64,000 nt of DNA. Source: Zeugodacus cucurbitae (taxonomy: Eukaryota; Arthropoda; Insecta; Diptera; Tephritidae). The stretch is from positions 10,288,001-10,352,000 of the forward strand of contig NC_071671.1 of the NCBI RefSeq assembly GCF_028554725.1, read 5' to 3'. How positions within the stretch are numbered: the first letter of the stretch is position 1; each line of letters begins with the position of its first letter. The position numbers were made by a program, and so were the translations under genes. Below are positions 49,490 through 60,473 of this stretch, one piece after another. Under the pieces are notes generated by a model that did not search any database, was not told the DNA's origin, and saw nothing but the letters and a program-made list of their open reading frames with translations.

Positions 49490-49800
49490 AAAAAATAACG
49501 GGAATTTTCGATTTTTGAAGAAATGCTTATTTATTTATATATATTACAGTTGTAACCTTCAAAATAGATAGTAATGCACTTATGACAATGTTTCTTTCTA
49601 CTGTCGATTTTGGGATAGCCAAACTCTTTCAGCGAGTTCATCTTTGATTGTAAAACGACCTTTAAGGTTCACTTTATTTTTGAAAATAGAAAAAAGTCAC
49701 ACGGAGTCATTGCTGACGAATATGGAGGCTGGGGCATCGCTACGGTATTTTTTTGGACAAGAATACACGAACAAGCAACGAAGTGTGAACTTTTAACAAA
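49490..49800 (-). pseudogene. mariner-type transposase C-terminal remnant
   Basis: Minus strand: MPQPPYSSAMTPCDFFLFSK with the third catalytic aspartate, then TIKDELAERVWLSQ and KKHCHKCITIYFEG, the normal ending of a mariner lineage with a CDFFLF signature. This differs from the ADYYLF/SDYHLF types elsewhere in the window. Stops throughout. Relative at 21500-21870. Confidence 0.65.
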
Positions 49801-49804
49801 CGAA

Positions 49805-51905
49805 AATTACCTTAACAATGAGTACATCTGAAAATTTTATCGTACTTCAGGGTTCAGAAAATATAGAACATTTTCAAACCTGTACTCAATTCAAGAGATT
49901 GCTTGTGAGATTTCTTCATATCTAAGAGTCAAGAAGTAAAACCCGACGTCTTAATCTTTCAAAACTATCATTTTCAAACAATTTCGTAGGCTAAAAGTTA
50001 ACAATCTTAAGAGGTATGTGGACTAAATAAATAATAGAGCACTTTATTTAAAATTGAAATGTAAAGAGCATATCAGAGAGGAGAATATTCAATGCAATAT
50101 TCAAAAATTACTTTCTAACTTATTAAAAAAACAAATCAGTACCTATTTAATAAGCAAGGCTTTCATTTCCTACACACCTCAGCATATCCGACATTTTAAT
50201 CACAAGTGCAAAAAGGCAATTTGCAATGAATATAGACTTTGAATGTCCCATTGCTTAAGTCCTTGGTGTCATGTGTCGTTGATAATCAAACAATTGTGTA
50301 AATGCCCACCTGTGAGAGCAATGCAGCAGTTAGTCTGGAATGAATAATGTGGTAACATAGTTTGTGTTCACATTTCAAAGGAGATCATATGCCTTACTTC
50401 ATTGTACGGACACAAAATCAGTTTTACGAGCACCATGAACCAGCAAAACACGAGATCAAAATTGTTCCGCAGACGTGGAATTATTCGATGGAGATGTTTG
50501 GTTTGAAAAAAAGTTGAGGTTAAGTTTTGAAGTGTTCTGAAACAGCAATAGATTGGGGATGCATACTATTCCTCGAATTACTTCTATAGATGTGGTAGGT
50601 TTCTCACTGAAGATATTCGTCAGTCGAGTTTTCTATAAATGTTTTGAAAAACATGAGACTTCTACAAAAGTCTTATAGTATACTCAGTAGTTTAAACCTC
50701 TTTTGCATATCCATAACAACTCCTATGAAACCAAATCAACTAATTAACCACTTTCAGGGATGAAAAATCACTGCTTGTAAACTAACCAACTACTAGAATG
50801 CTAACAGTATAAAGGCAAGTTGTCCTTAGAATTTGCTGGCATTGACAGACTTATTTGTTTGCTTGCAACATTGTAAACTTTAGCCGCAATAATTTGTTGC
50901 AAGTCACTGCCGGACAGCTGATGCTGTGGCCACTCGTTGGTGTGTCCATTTCTGCATTATAGCCATTGTTATTGCCATTGGTGTTGTTGTATAGTATGTC
51001 ATAAACACAGTGAGAGAAAAATGGGTGCTTGCAACACGTAAATGTTGATATTTGCATACTCGTATATGGAAGCGTACTCGTATGAGATGCAGTGGCACGT
51101 TCTATGACTTCACATCTGTCGTGTTGAAGGCATTTTTTCATATTTGCTCTCTGACTGAGATTGCATTTTTGTAGTATAATGTATGTATGTATGTGCTGCC
51201 GTTCACATGTGTGTGTTCGTGTTGTTTTTGTAACCTTACATACGAATTGAAAATCACACAGTCCAAATTATTGCTATTCACCCGATCACGTCCGAAAGCC
51301 GTTTGTTGGTCGAAATTCGGCAAATTCGATTGCCAACAATGAATCGTTCTCGGTGCCATTCTGCATTCCTTCAGCAGCACCAAACGCCAACGGCAATGAA
51401 AGTAATTCACTTCGCTCGACGTGATTTGAGCAAGTTTTTAAGTTCGTTGAAGTGTGCCGCAATGGCATCGTGATTGTGGCGAATGCAATGAAATGTGACC
51501 AAATTAAATACTTTTCAATTTTATTGAATATTGAAAGAGTTCTTGGTTGCCATAGTGTTTATGAGTATGAATAGAATCTATATTTAAATTGTCACATGTA
51601 GTCCGCGTGCTTCGCGGAAAATTTGATTTTAATAGCAGTCTTCGATTCGTCAAGCCTTAGAGAGCCGTGAAACGAATCAATAAAAAATAAACCATTCACA
51701 ATAGACAATATCCCACAAAAATCGGTAAAACAAAACTTTGTAGTATTGACGATAGCTAGGTTGAACCACTTTAAAGTGACATCTCTGAACTCTCAACTTT
51801 GTTCTTTCTTTCACTCCTAGAATAATAAAGGACGAACTGATGGTAAATATATCTAGCCAACATCGAAAGTTTTTCCTTTTGTTAATATTACATTTTCTCT
51901 TTATT
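49805..51905. other. Intron sequence, nothing recognised
   Basis: Short opposed open frames at 50850-51470; no family features. TATG/TG simple repeats near 51180-51220. Confidence 0.35.
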
Positions 51906-51909
51906 TTTT

Positions 51910-51995
51910 ATGTCTGGATTCCAGTCGCAGTGGTTTCACAATGAGCTTCCCAAAAGCCTAGGTGTGTTGAAAGACAAACACTAAATCTAACCTAA
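51910..51995 (+). repeat. Short non-LTR-like 3' end (TAACCTAACC)
   Basis: Matches the last part of the repeat at 37790-38325 (CACAATG..CCCAAA..CCTA, ending AATCTAACCTAACC). Confidence 0.4.
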
Positions 51996-52027
51996 CCTTT
52001 ATGTCCGAAAACAAAACAAAACAAGAA

Positions 52028-52745
52028 AAAACGTTAACTTCGGCGGTAGCCAAGCTAATATACCCTTCACAGGTGCATTTCTTTTAGTAACTATGTGCTT
52101 AAGCAAATCTAAAGACGTAAGAAAAGTAAGTAAAAAAAAGAAAATATTTTACTAATTCTTTTTAACCGGGTTGTTTGCTAGAAACATTAAGGTTATATAG
52201 TTAACCGATCGGAACAATTTCTTCGGAGATTATATTATTACCTTAAGCAGTAATCCATATCAAATTTCTTGAAGATACCACGTCAAATGTGAAAATTTTC
52301 GGTATGTATGGCAGCTATATGCTATAGTGAACCGATCTGAACAATTTTTCGGAAATTAAATTATTTCTATGAACAATAACTCACTCCAAATTTCGTGAAG
52401 ATATGTAGTAAAATGCGGAAGTTTTCCATGCAAGCCCTTGATTCCGATCGTTCAGTTTGTATGGCAGCTATATGATATAGTGGTCCGATATCGGCAGTTC
52501 TGACAAATGAGCAGCTTCTTGAAGAGAAAATAACATCTGCAATCAAAACGATATCTTAAAAACTAAAGGACTAGTTCGTATATATACTGACAGACGGACG
52601 GACGGACAGACAGACGGACATGGCTAAATCGATTCAGTTCAACATACTGATCATTTATATATATACTTTGTAGGGCCTCCGACGCTTCCTTCTGGGTGTT
52701 ACAAACTTCGTGACAAACTTAATATACCCTGTTCAGAGTATAAAA
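52028..52745 (+). repeat. DINE/Helentron-like repeat, family B
   Basis: It begins AACGTTAACTTCGGCGGTAG with a weak hairpin, then CTAATATACCCTTCACAGG, and has twice the block TATGGCAGCTATATGATATAG. A (GACG)n/(GACA)n microsatellite is at 52588-52620. It ends AACTTAATATACCCTGTTCA followed by GAGTATAAAAA, where ATACCCTG..CAGAGTAT folds as a 3' hairpin. Layout is like family A but the sequence is different. No coding frame. Confidence 0.6.
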
Positions 52746-52749
52746 ACGA

Positions 52750-54480
52750 CATTAAGAGTTTAGGCCTCGGGTTCTAGTTGGATCAGATCTCTAGTTGGAG
52801 GGATAAGAATTCATTGAGTAGAAAATTTCAGTTACGGGCAGCTCATGGGTTCTCAAGGTAGATCAAAACTCGTTTTCCGTAATCACCTTATAGGCCAAGC
52901 CATTTTAGACACTTTTGTCTAGATTGACATCTGAAAGATTTTATAAAAATTTTAGTACGAATTTAAGCTTTTTGAAAATTATTTAAAAAGTCTCCGGAAC
53001 TGCTTGAAAATACAGTTGAACTTCCCTCACTCGAAGCACCATAGCCACAAAAAAACTTCAAGTTCGAGAGACTTCTGAGTTATGGAAGATAAATTGTTTG
53101 AAATTTGAATTCTACTGCCAATTCAAGAGTTCGATTGTATGGAGAACTTCGAGTTATCGAAGTATTACTTTAAATTTGTACATTAAATTGAGAAAATCTT
53201 TAGCAAAAGCTATATATATTTTATTTTTCTAATTTTAAATTTTAATAGTATTTTAACACCGTTACACATTTTCTCTTGTTACCGCCAAAATTCTCACAAA
53301 TCACATTTTGTGGAGCTCCGTAACTACCAGTAGCAGTTCGTTGTTGTTGTTGTTTTTGAAACATTTCAACTTTAACTTTGTTCTGTAAGCGAGTACTATT
53401 GTGTTGGCTAAAAAGGGAAAGTTTACGCCACTAACAGTCAAAAAGTAGACCAACAATGATTTATGTATGCGGAATGTGTATATATGATATATATGTATGT
53501 ATTATATATGAAATATACATGTACCTGGAGGCGCTGAAAGCCCAAAATCAACCGCAAAAGTTGTAACGTGAAATTACTATGAAAATTTTAAGTTTAAAGT
53601 TGAAAACTTGAAATTTTCAAAGTTTGACAGCCACTGAAATTGTGGAAAGCAATAAAAAGTGAAAGTTTGTAATCAAAAGAATGTAATCAGAAGAATTTTT
53701 AGAATTTGGTAATGATCGTAGAAGTTCATAGAAAGTGTAGACCTAACCTCAATATTGTTCTTTTGTTTTACAAAAAATATCTGGAAGCCCAAAATTTTCC
53801 TTGACAAAAGCAGTGTCGTAAAAATGCCACTGAATCCTTCAGGTGAACCTACATTTCTGTATAAAAAGTCTCACCCTTAAAGAACCTCGATTCAGCACTC
53901 TTTGCAAGGGGTTTTTGTTTGTATTTCACATGTCACAACAGCTAGCAGGTTATATTTCCTGTCAAAAGATATAGTATGTTTTAAATTTTTCTGCTGCGAC
54001 CATCAACACTATTGTGTAAAACCTTACAGACCACATTCGTGGCCCTAATTCAACTGTCACGGCACGAATGACTTATTACGAAAACTTTTCATCATGCAGC
54101 ACCTGAAAATTCGTGCTTGCAAGCTACAACTCTACAGAAGCGAGTATGTACATATGCTTAGGTGCCTTTGTATTATAAATGCATGTTAGGCGCAGCGCTG
54201 CTGTTGCAACTTTAATAAGCCATGCCATGCATTGATCAAAACTGAGCTAAATTTCATTTCATTCTCTTTTTTTTTGGTCACCAAAATCTTTGAAGGTGTG
54301 AAATGTTGCACAAATTGTAGAAATGTTGTTAGATGCAGCCAATACTCTCTTTCCTATTGCTATAGCAAGAATGAAGGAAAAAGAGATTACGACAGTTTGA
54401 AGTCGTTACTTTTTGGACAATTATTTTGACAGTAAAATATATTAGTTGTGACGTCATAAGTAAAAAGAGAACAAGAATTT
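52750..54480. other. Intron sequence, one repeated motif
   Basis: A stretch at about 53015-53160 (GAACTTCCCTCACTCGAAGC to CTTCGAGTTATCGAAG) recurs near 2840-2960 and 56860-57020 in weaker form, so it is a low-copy dispersed repeat. No gene seen. Confidence 0.4.
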
Positions 54481-54499
54481 GTTTCAAGACCGAAGCATC

Positions 54500-55104
54500 C
54501 TCATGTAGAAACCAAGCTGGTAATCTGGACACCGATGTCCAGGGCGTATAGGATTTATGGAAGGAACACTTCTCCGACCTCCTGAATGACACTGAAAGTA
54601 CAACACCAAGAGATGGCGAACCTGATTCTCCAATCGATGACGATGAAACAAATGTTCCATTGCCCGACCATGAAGAAATTCGAATAGCAATTAGCCCCTT
54701 GAAGAACAGAAAAGTGGTGGGGCCGATGGATTGCCGGCCGAGCTATGCAAATGAGGTGACGAAGAACTGATAAGGTGAATGCATCAGCTTCTTTGCAGAA
54801 TATGGTTGGTGAAAGCATGCCCGACGATTGGAATCTCAGTGTACCCAATCCATAAAAAGGGAGACCCCACAATCTACGTCAATTACCGTGGGATAAGTCT
54901 CCTCTATATCGCATATCATGTTCTATCGATGGTATTGTGTGGAAGACTAAAGACTAAAGTCAATAAATTGATTAGAGCTTATCAAAGTGGCTTTAGATCT
55001 CGAAACCTACAACGGACCAGATATCCACTATGCCAGATATTGAAAAAAACCCGTGAAAAGAGGATCGACCAACATCACCTTTTCGTTGATTTTAAGGCTG
55101 CTTT
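54500..55104 (+). pseudogene. RTE-like reverse-transcriptase remnant
   Basis: Plus strand: LWKEHFSDLLNDTE, DHEEIRIAISPLKNRKVVGP, then from 54779 MHQLLCRIWLVKACPTIGIS, IHKKGDPTIYVNYRGISLLY, and HHLFVDFKAAFE. These are the fingers and first palm motifs of the reverse transcriptase (the FVDFKAAF block holds the first catalytic aspartate). The copy stops abruptly at 55104, where mariner sequence of the opposite strand begins. Confidence 0.75.
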
Positions 55105-55440
55105 TGAAGAACTCGGACAGCCACTTTTCACCTCTTTTGAGTTCAACTTTACACCACCATGGGCGTTCGGCATGGACCGCAACAGGTGGTAATCACTTGG
55201 CGCTATGTCCAGGCTATATGGTGAATGCGATAAAACCTCCAATCCGAGCTCCCCTAGCTTCTGACGAGTCATCAACGAAGTTTGTATTCTGACGTTGTCC
55301 TGTTGGCCAATTCTGGACGTTTCCGGTCGATCGCCTTCAAGGGGTCCAGTTGTTGGCAGTAGATGGTCGTCCGTTCAGCAGCTTATCGCAGGAGTTGATT
55401 CGGACCAGAAGGTTTTTTTGCGTCAAATCATGCGACATCC
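55105..55440 (-). pseudogene. mariner transposase remnant fused to an RTE remnant
   Basis: Minus strand: MMTRQKLGELGLEVLSHSPY, SLDIAPSDYHLLRSM (third catalytic aspartate) and HGGVKLNSKEV, closely like the 41.8 kb copy but with large internal deletions. No terminal repeats were seen. It ends about 160 bases before the igloo acceptor. Confidence 0.75.
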
Positions 55441-55599
55441 TTTGAATGAATCTTATTACTAGCGAGAAGTGTGTTTTGAAATATCTTCTATAGAAGTTCA
55501 AATTTAAAGTTGGTTGTCATACTTATAAAAAATAGCGTACAATACAAATTACGATTTTGATCTAACCACTATTCTCTTACACTCTTATTCTCATTCTAG

Positions 55600-55823
55600 A
55601 ACTGTGTGATGCCGCTGCGAAAATCCAGGCTGCATTCCGTGGCCATTTGACACGCAAAGTTGTGACCAAAGATACGCCCGACGATGTCGACATACAGGAG
55701 ATCACCAAGAAGGTGGCTGAAGAGCTGGATATCGATCTCAGTGATCCGGAATTGAATAAGGCAGCCACCAAAATTCAAGCCTCATTCAGAGGACACAAAA
55801 TTCGCAAGGAAATAGCCGAATAA
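55600..55823 (+). CDS. igl: igloo, last coding exon with IQ motifs 2 and 3 and stop
   Basis: The acceptor TTCTAG ends at 55599. The single G left by the donor at 8976 plus AA gives GAA (Glu), and the frame runs to TAA at 55821-55823. The protein segment starts ELCDAAAKIQAAFRGH (IQ 2), passes through an acidic, helix-prone linker (DIQEITKKVAEELDIDL), and ends with AATKIQASFRGHKIRKE (IQ 3). In IQ 3 a serine follows IQA, as at the protein kinase C site of GAP-43 (Ser41). IQ 1 has valine and IQ 2 alanine at that place. Only IQ 3 could therefore carry this type of phospho-switch, which is an inference. The protein ends three residues after IQ 3 (IAE). The phase match across 46.6 kb and the similarity to fly igloo make the join secure. 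Confidence 0.92.
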
Positions 55824-55829
55824 GAGAAT

Positions 55830-57154
55830 CTTGTGCCCACATTTTCCTCATAAAAGAAAAAAACAAAAACAAAAAACAATGTTGCAACAGAAAAATTAAT
55901 TAAAGAAAGCGTAAAGCTATAACACTAAAATATGAAGAAGTATAATTGCTAAAAATGTTAAGTAAATACAATTTGAATTATATATAAAATAACTTAATTA
56001 AAGAAAGCATAAAGACACATAGCTAATGATGAGAATACCATGCCATTTGTGAAGCAAAATATTTGAGATTTAAGGCATATGTACCATATGATTGCCATAC
56101 ACCTACAATTGCATACACTGAGCGAAAAGAGCAGCGTTCGTAAAACACAAGCTTTCTTCTAAGAGCTGAGAAACAGTACATAAATAATAAATAAATAAAA
56201 ATTGTTGAGAAATTTAATAGCAAATGATAAATGTTAAAGAAATATGAACACAAAATGAAAAGAAAAAATCAAGAAAAAATTGAAATGAAAATGAAAAAAT
56301 TAAAAATTGACACTTTATAACGGTTCAAACATATGTGCGCAGTGTTGCATTTTCGCTAGTTTAACACAATATGAAAATCATTTATTTTTTAATAAAAAAT
56401 TTGCAAATATTTATAACTTTATACATTTTTAGGAAATATTTTTGATGCATTTTTTTTGTTGAATACATTTTTTTAAACTCGTTTTACTGCACTGTTCCGC
56501 AGCATAGGGGTTTCACAATACATTCTCTTTGAGCTTTACAATAAGTAACTGAAATAAATATATTTTTTAATTTACAAAAAAAGTAGTAATATGAATATTA
56601 AAATATATAATTAAATGTAGTCTATGTATTTTAGCTGGTGAAGATTGTAGAATCGCGCCAGCAATAAACAAAAGCTTTGCCAAATTATGTAGTTGTTGAC
56701 ATCAGATTATATATAGAGCTCGGTATAAGTTTTACTCTCATTTTTTGCTGAATTGACGTAAAAGTGCTAGATTGCTTTGAGAGCGTGTTGCTAACCATGT
56801 AACATAATATTGAGGCCCTGTGTTCCACCTAGAATACTTTGAAAATATAGATATACAATGGAACTCCCTAACTCAAATCACCAAAATCCCCAAAAAAACT
56901 TCGAGTTTAAAGAGGCTTCTGAGTTATGGAAGGTTATTTTGTATGAAATTTGACTTCTATTGCCTATCCAAGACCTCGAGTTTTGGAGAACATCAAGTTA
57001 TAGACGTTCGAGTTATGAAAGTTCAACTGCATATACATTGAGACCTTAGAATAACTAAGAAATAGTTGTAATAGCTGCCTAAGAGCCAAAATCAATTAAA
57101 ATTTTAAATGGTTGAAGACATTTCTAAACTTTTTTGGTAAAATTTTTGGAGCCC
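55830..57154. other. Sequence after the igloo stop, probably 3' UTR then intergenic
   Basis: Very AT-rich with many AATAAA matches. No gene seen. Confidence 0.4.
56186..56191 (+). terminator. Candidate poly(A) signal for igloo
   Basis: AATAAA about 360 bases after the igloo stop, in a run of several overlapping copies. The sequence is so AT-rich that more distal signals are equally possible, and I cannot fix the 3' end. Confidence 0.3.
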
Positions 57155-57158
57155 TTAA

Positions 57159-57303
57159 CCCTTTCCCTCCCAGTGTACTCGCTTGGGTACAGAAAAAAAT
57201 GGTACAGAAACCTCATTCGATCCCATTGTACTCACTTGGTTAAAAAAAAAAATAAAACATTATTCCTTTCTGTACCCAAGCGAGTACAATGGGAGAGAAT
57301 GGG
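57159..57303. mobile_element. TTAA-flanked inverted-repeat element (piggyBac-type MITE candidate)
   Basis: Flanked by TTAA at 57155-57158 and 57304-57307. The left end is CCCTTTCCCTCCCAGTGTAC followed by TCGCTTGGGTACAG. The right end is the near-perfect inverse (CTGTACCCAAGCGAGTACAA, then TGGGAGAGAATGGG), about 34 bases each with a few mismatches. TTAA target and CCC..GGG ends fit piggyBac-class elements. At 145 bp it cannot code for a transposase. Confidence 0.7.
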
Positions 57304-57640
57304 TTAAGTTCCCAAGTACTCAAGACAAGCCTGTTCTCTTGATCTAACAACTTTATGCCTCAAGATCTTTTCCAAAACATCTAGTTGGAGTTTTAGTTGG
57401 TTTCAACCATAGAGAGAACTTCAACGTTTCACTCACTTGGTTAAAAAAAATATATATTATTTTCTCTACCCAAGCGAGTACAATGGGAGAGAATGGGTTA
57501 AGTTCCCAAGTACTTAATACAAGCTTTTTCTCTTGATCTAACAACATTAGGCCTCAAGATCTTTTCAAAAACATTTGGGTGCAGTTTTGGTTGGCTCCAA
57601 CGATAGAAAGAACTTCAACGTTTCATATCTTTGGAGATAT
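57230..57640 (+). repeat. Tandem duplication of about 201 bp
   Basis: ACTCACTTGG at 57230 recurs at 57431, and the following sequence is repeated: ACCCAAGCGAGTACAATGGG, GGTTAAGTTCCCAAGTACT, TCTTGATCTAACAAC, CCTCAAGATCTTTTC and GAACTTCAACGTTTCA. The first copy overlaps the right half of the TTAA element, so the second copy carries a half element. Confidence 0.85.
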
Positions 57641-57644
57641 AGAT

Positions 57645-60470
57645 ATCTACATCTAAATTTGCTTCTTCCTGGTTAAAAATCAAGAGATGAAGTGATAGTA
57701 TAACTTTTTTTCGTACTTCAGGTACTTTAAATGCAGTTTAGGGCACATTTTTGGAAAACTGCCAAGCATTACGAATCGGAAACAAACATGCTTTGGTTTT
57801 GGTTTAAAGTGTCTTAAAATCATAGTTCTGAATGTGTTTGTATTAGTTTTTAGACTTAGTGAAGTACCTTTTCATGAAGAGGTTTATAGGTATTTCGGTT
57901 CGAGGAACGATCATTATTCGATTTGAATTCGAAGAGTCTTTAAATGCTACTTTTATAAATGTAAAATCAATATTTTTACAGAGAACCCTTTTCATGGAGG
58001 GTTTCAAAAATGCAAAATTTTATTTACGATTATTCTTTGATTTGGTTTTTAAATGTCTGAAAATTCAAATTTAATCAATTTCAAGACGCTTTTCCAGACT
58101 AACAGCAATGAAGGTGATATCTTGGTTTGTTTCTGATAATTAAACCGTTAAAATTGGTTGCCATGACACCTAAAACCAAACAAATTTCTGATTCGAACAT
58201 CAAACCCATACATTCAGAATTCATGACACCAACAGGAACTTTTTGTCGGTTTGAAATCTGATTCCGACAACTATCATAATCCACAACAGCCCTGTATATT
58301 CTATTTTTAACCGCGTGTGAGAGATGTTAGCGAAGTATTCGCTCAGAGTTGCACTCTAAGAAATCGCCGCTCATAGAATTTATCAAAAAAATCTATAAAT
58401 TGTTGGAGTCGAGTTCCTATATATGTGCTGCTGGGTTCTCCAGTCGACTGTTTGACTGAAAAATATTAAGCCAGCTACTTTTGAAAAGATTTTTCAAAAT
58501 ATTTTAAAATTTTTTCCAAAAATTTTCATAAAATTAAAGCTTTTTAACAGAATTATTCATATTTCGTTTATCAGCAACACGCTCTCTGATTTTTATTCGT
58601 GTAATATAACTATTAATAACAGTAATTAATGTAATAAATGAAATGAAATGAAATTTATTTCAAACTGCAAACCAAATTCCATACACAAAAATAAAGTGCA
58701 TAAAAACAACAACAACAAATACCAAAGAGTAATTAATATTTATAAAATAAGTAAACAATGTTTACCAGAGTAACAACCAAAACAACAACAACCAAAAAAA
58801 CTATTTCATTACAAAACAAACAGCAAGTACATACTAACAAATAATGGCAAAAAGTTCAACATATTTCATAGCAATTAAACACAGGCAGTACATTGTCTGT
58901 ATGTAAGCAAGCAAGCGAGCAAACAGAAGAAAATAAATTGAATAAAAAAATAAATAAATAGAAATAAATGAAATTTAACTTCAAGCCCTGGCACAGCCCT
59001 GCTACACATGCCACACAAGCCACACAGAAAATTTGTGGAACTAAAAATTCTCCAATAAATTAATATTTATTTTGATTTTAATTGAAAGCTATACACACAC
59101 ACACACCCAAGCACACGTGTAAGCACTCGGAATCCACAGCACTTTCAATTGGGGTTTCATAAAAAAATGGTAGATTACGGTAAATTTCTGAAAGAAAAAA
59201 TCATATTTGTTATTGTTGTTGTGTGAAACTATGAGCAAACAAAATTCAAATCAATTACCGTTCTAACGCTTTACATTGACTCTCCTATGACCCCTTTTAC
59301 TACAAACACATACATGCATTCAAATCCAACTAGTTAACTCATTAAACACTCTCTCGAATCAGCAATTAACTGATTGTTATTTACTTTACACAAATCAATT
59401 TATCATTATTTACAACGGTAATTAGCTCTATTTCTAGCATTTAATTCTATGCAATATTTTACACTAATTAATTGATACAAATTTTTAATTGAAAACCGTT
59501 AGTCGGTGTGAAAATGGTAAAAAAAAAATGCAATTCAATACCGCAATGTATTTTACTATAATAATAAACAAATATAAGGAAATTAAGAAAAAATTCACCA
59601 AAACACAAGAGTAACAACAGCAACAACACATTTGAAATTTCTACACGCTGCTGCTTCTTCATTGGTGGCGTCTCCACATGAGCTCTCTTTACAACCTCCT
59701 AAACAGTATTGCAATTGAAAAACATTAAAAGAAAAAGAAACAACAACAACAAATTGACACAATTTTAAATTTGAAGAAAATTGCAAAAAAAAAAAAATAA
59801 AACAACAAAAACACATAGCAATTGAAATTGTAAGGTGACTAAATTTGAGAAAAATAAATAAAATTGAAATAAAATCTTAACAGCATTAATTTAGTGAAAG
59901 TAAAGTAATAAAAATAAACAAAAAAACCAAAAAAACTACAACAAAATTGTGAGTTTGTGCTTTTTTAAGGCTGTCGGTGAGTATAATACGGACTTATAAT
60001 TGTTAAAAAAAAAAAAAATAATATAAAAATTTTCCTACATCGACGTCTGAAATATGTAGATTCTTAAAATGATACCGTTAGAACTGTCGTTGCTTGGTTA
60101 TAACGCTGGTTGATTTAAAACAACTCTCACTAATAATAGATAAATATTATCTCCTTAACCTAACAATGGTATTAGCAGTTCGGTTCTCATGTATAGAACG
60201 TTTCTTCAACCTTCTCTAGTCCGCATTTGAAATTTATATTGAATTTTATATTATACAAAATGCCGGCTACTGGTACAATCTTCACAAACTATTTCCAAAA
60301 AGGAACTTAATATTTACAAGTTTTGAGGTTATGTAATTTTTGGTCCAAAATAAGCGCTTCTCTAGTTGTGTTTGTAATGTAAAAACTATGTTGGCATTTC
60401 AAAATAATTTAAAATGTTTTAATAGATGTAATTCATACGCTAGTTATCTATGAAATCGAACTAAAATTAG
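57645..60470. other. Intergenic AT-rich sequence
   Basis: A-rich and (AAC)n/(CAA)n-rich stretches at 58680-59990, with AC repeats near 59093-59106. No gene or element recognised. Confidence 0.4.
60418..60423 (-). terminator. Possible poly(A) signal of Mettl16
   Basis: On the minus strand this is ATTAAA, about 50 bases beyond the Mettl16 stop. It is the nearest signal-like hexamer I saw. In such AT-rich DNA a chance match is possible. Confidence 0.35.
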
Positions 60471-60473
60471 AAC

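Larger units (their letters stand above)
8977..55599 (+). other. igl: Giant igloo intron (about 46.6 kb, phase 1)
   Basis: The intron begins GTAAGTGCCG and ends TCATTCTAG. It splits a glutamate codon. It carries the nested Hsp10 gene and most of the repeats listed here, on both strands. I found no further IQ-type exon inside it, but a short alternative exon or promoter would be hard to see by eye. The repeat load suggests growth by transposon accumulation. Confidence 0.85.
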
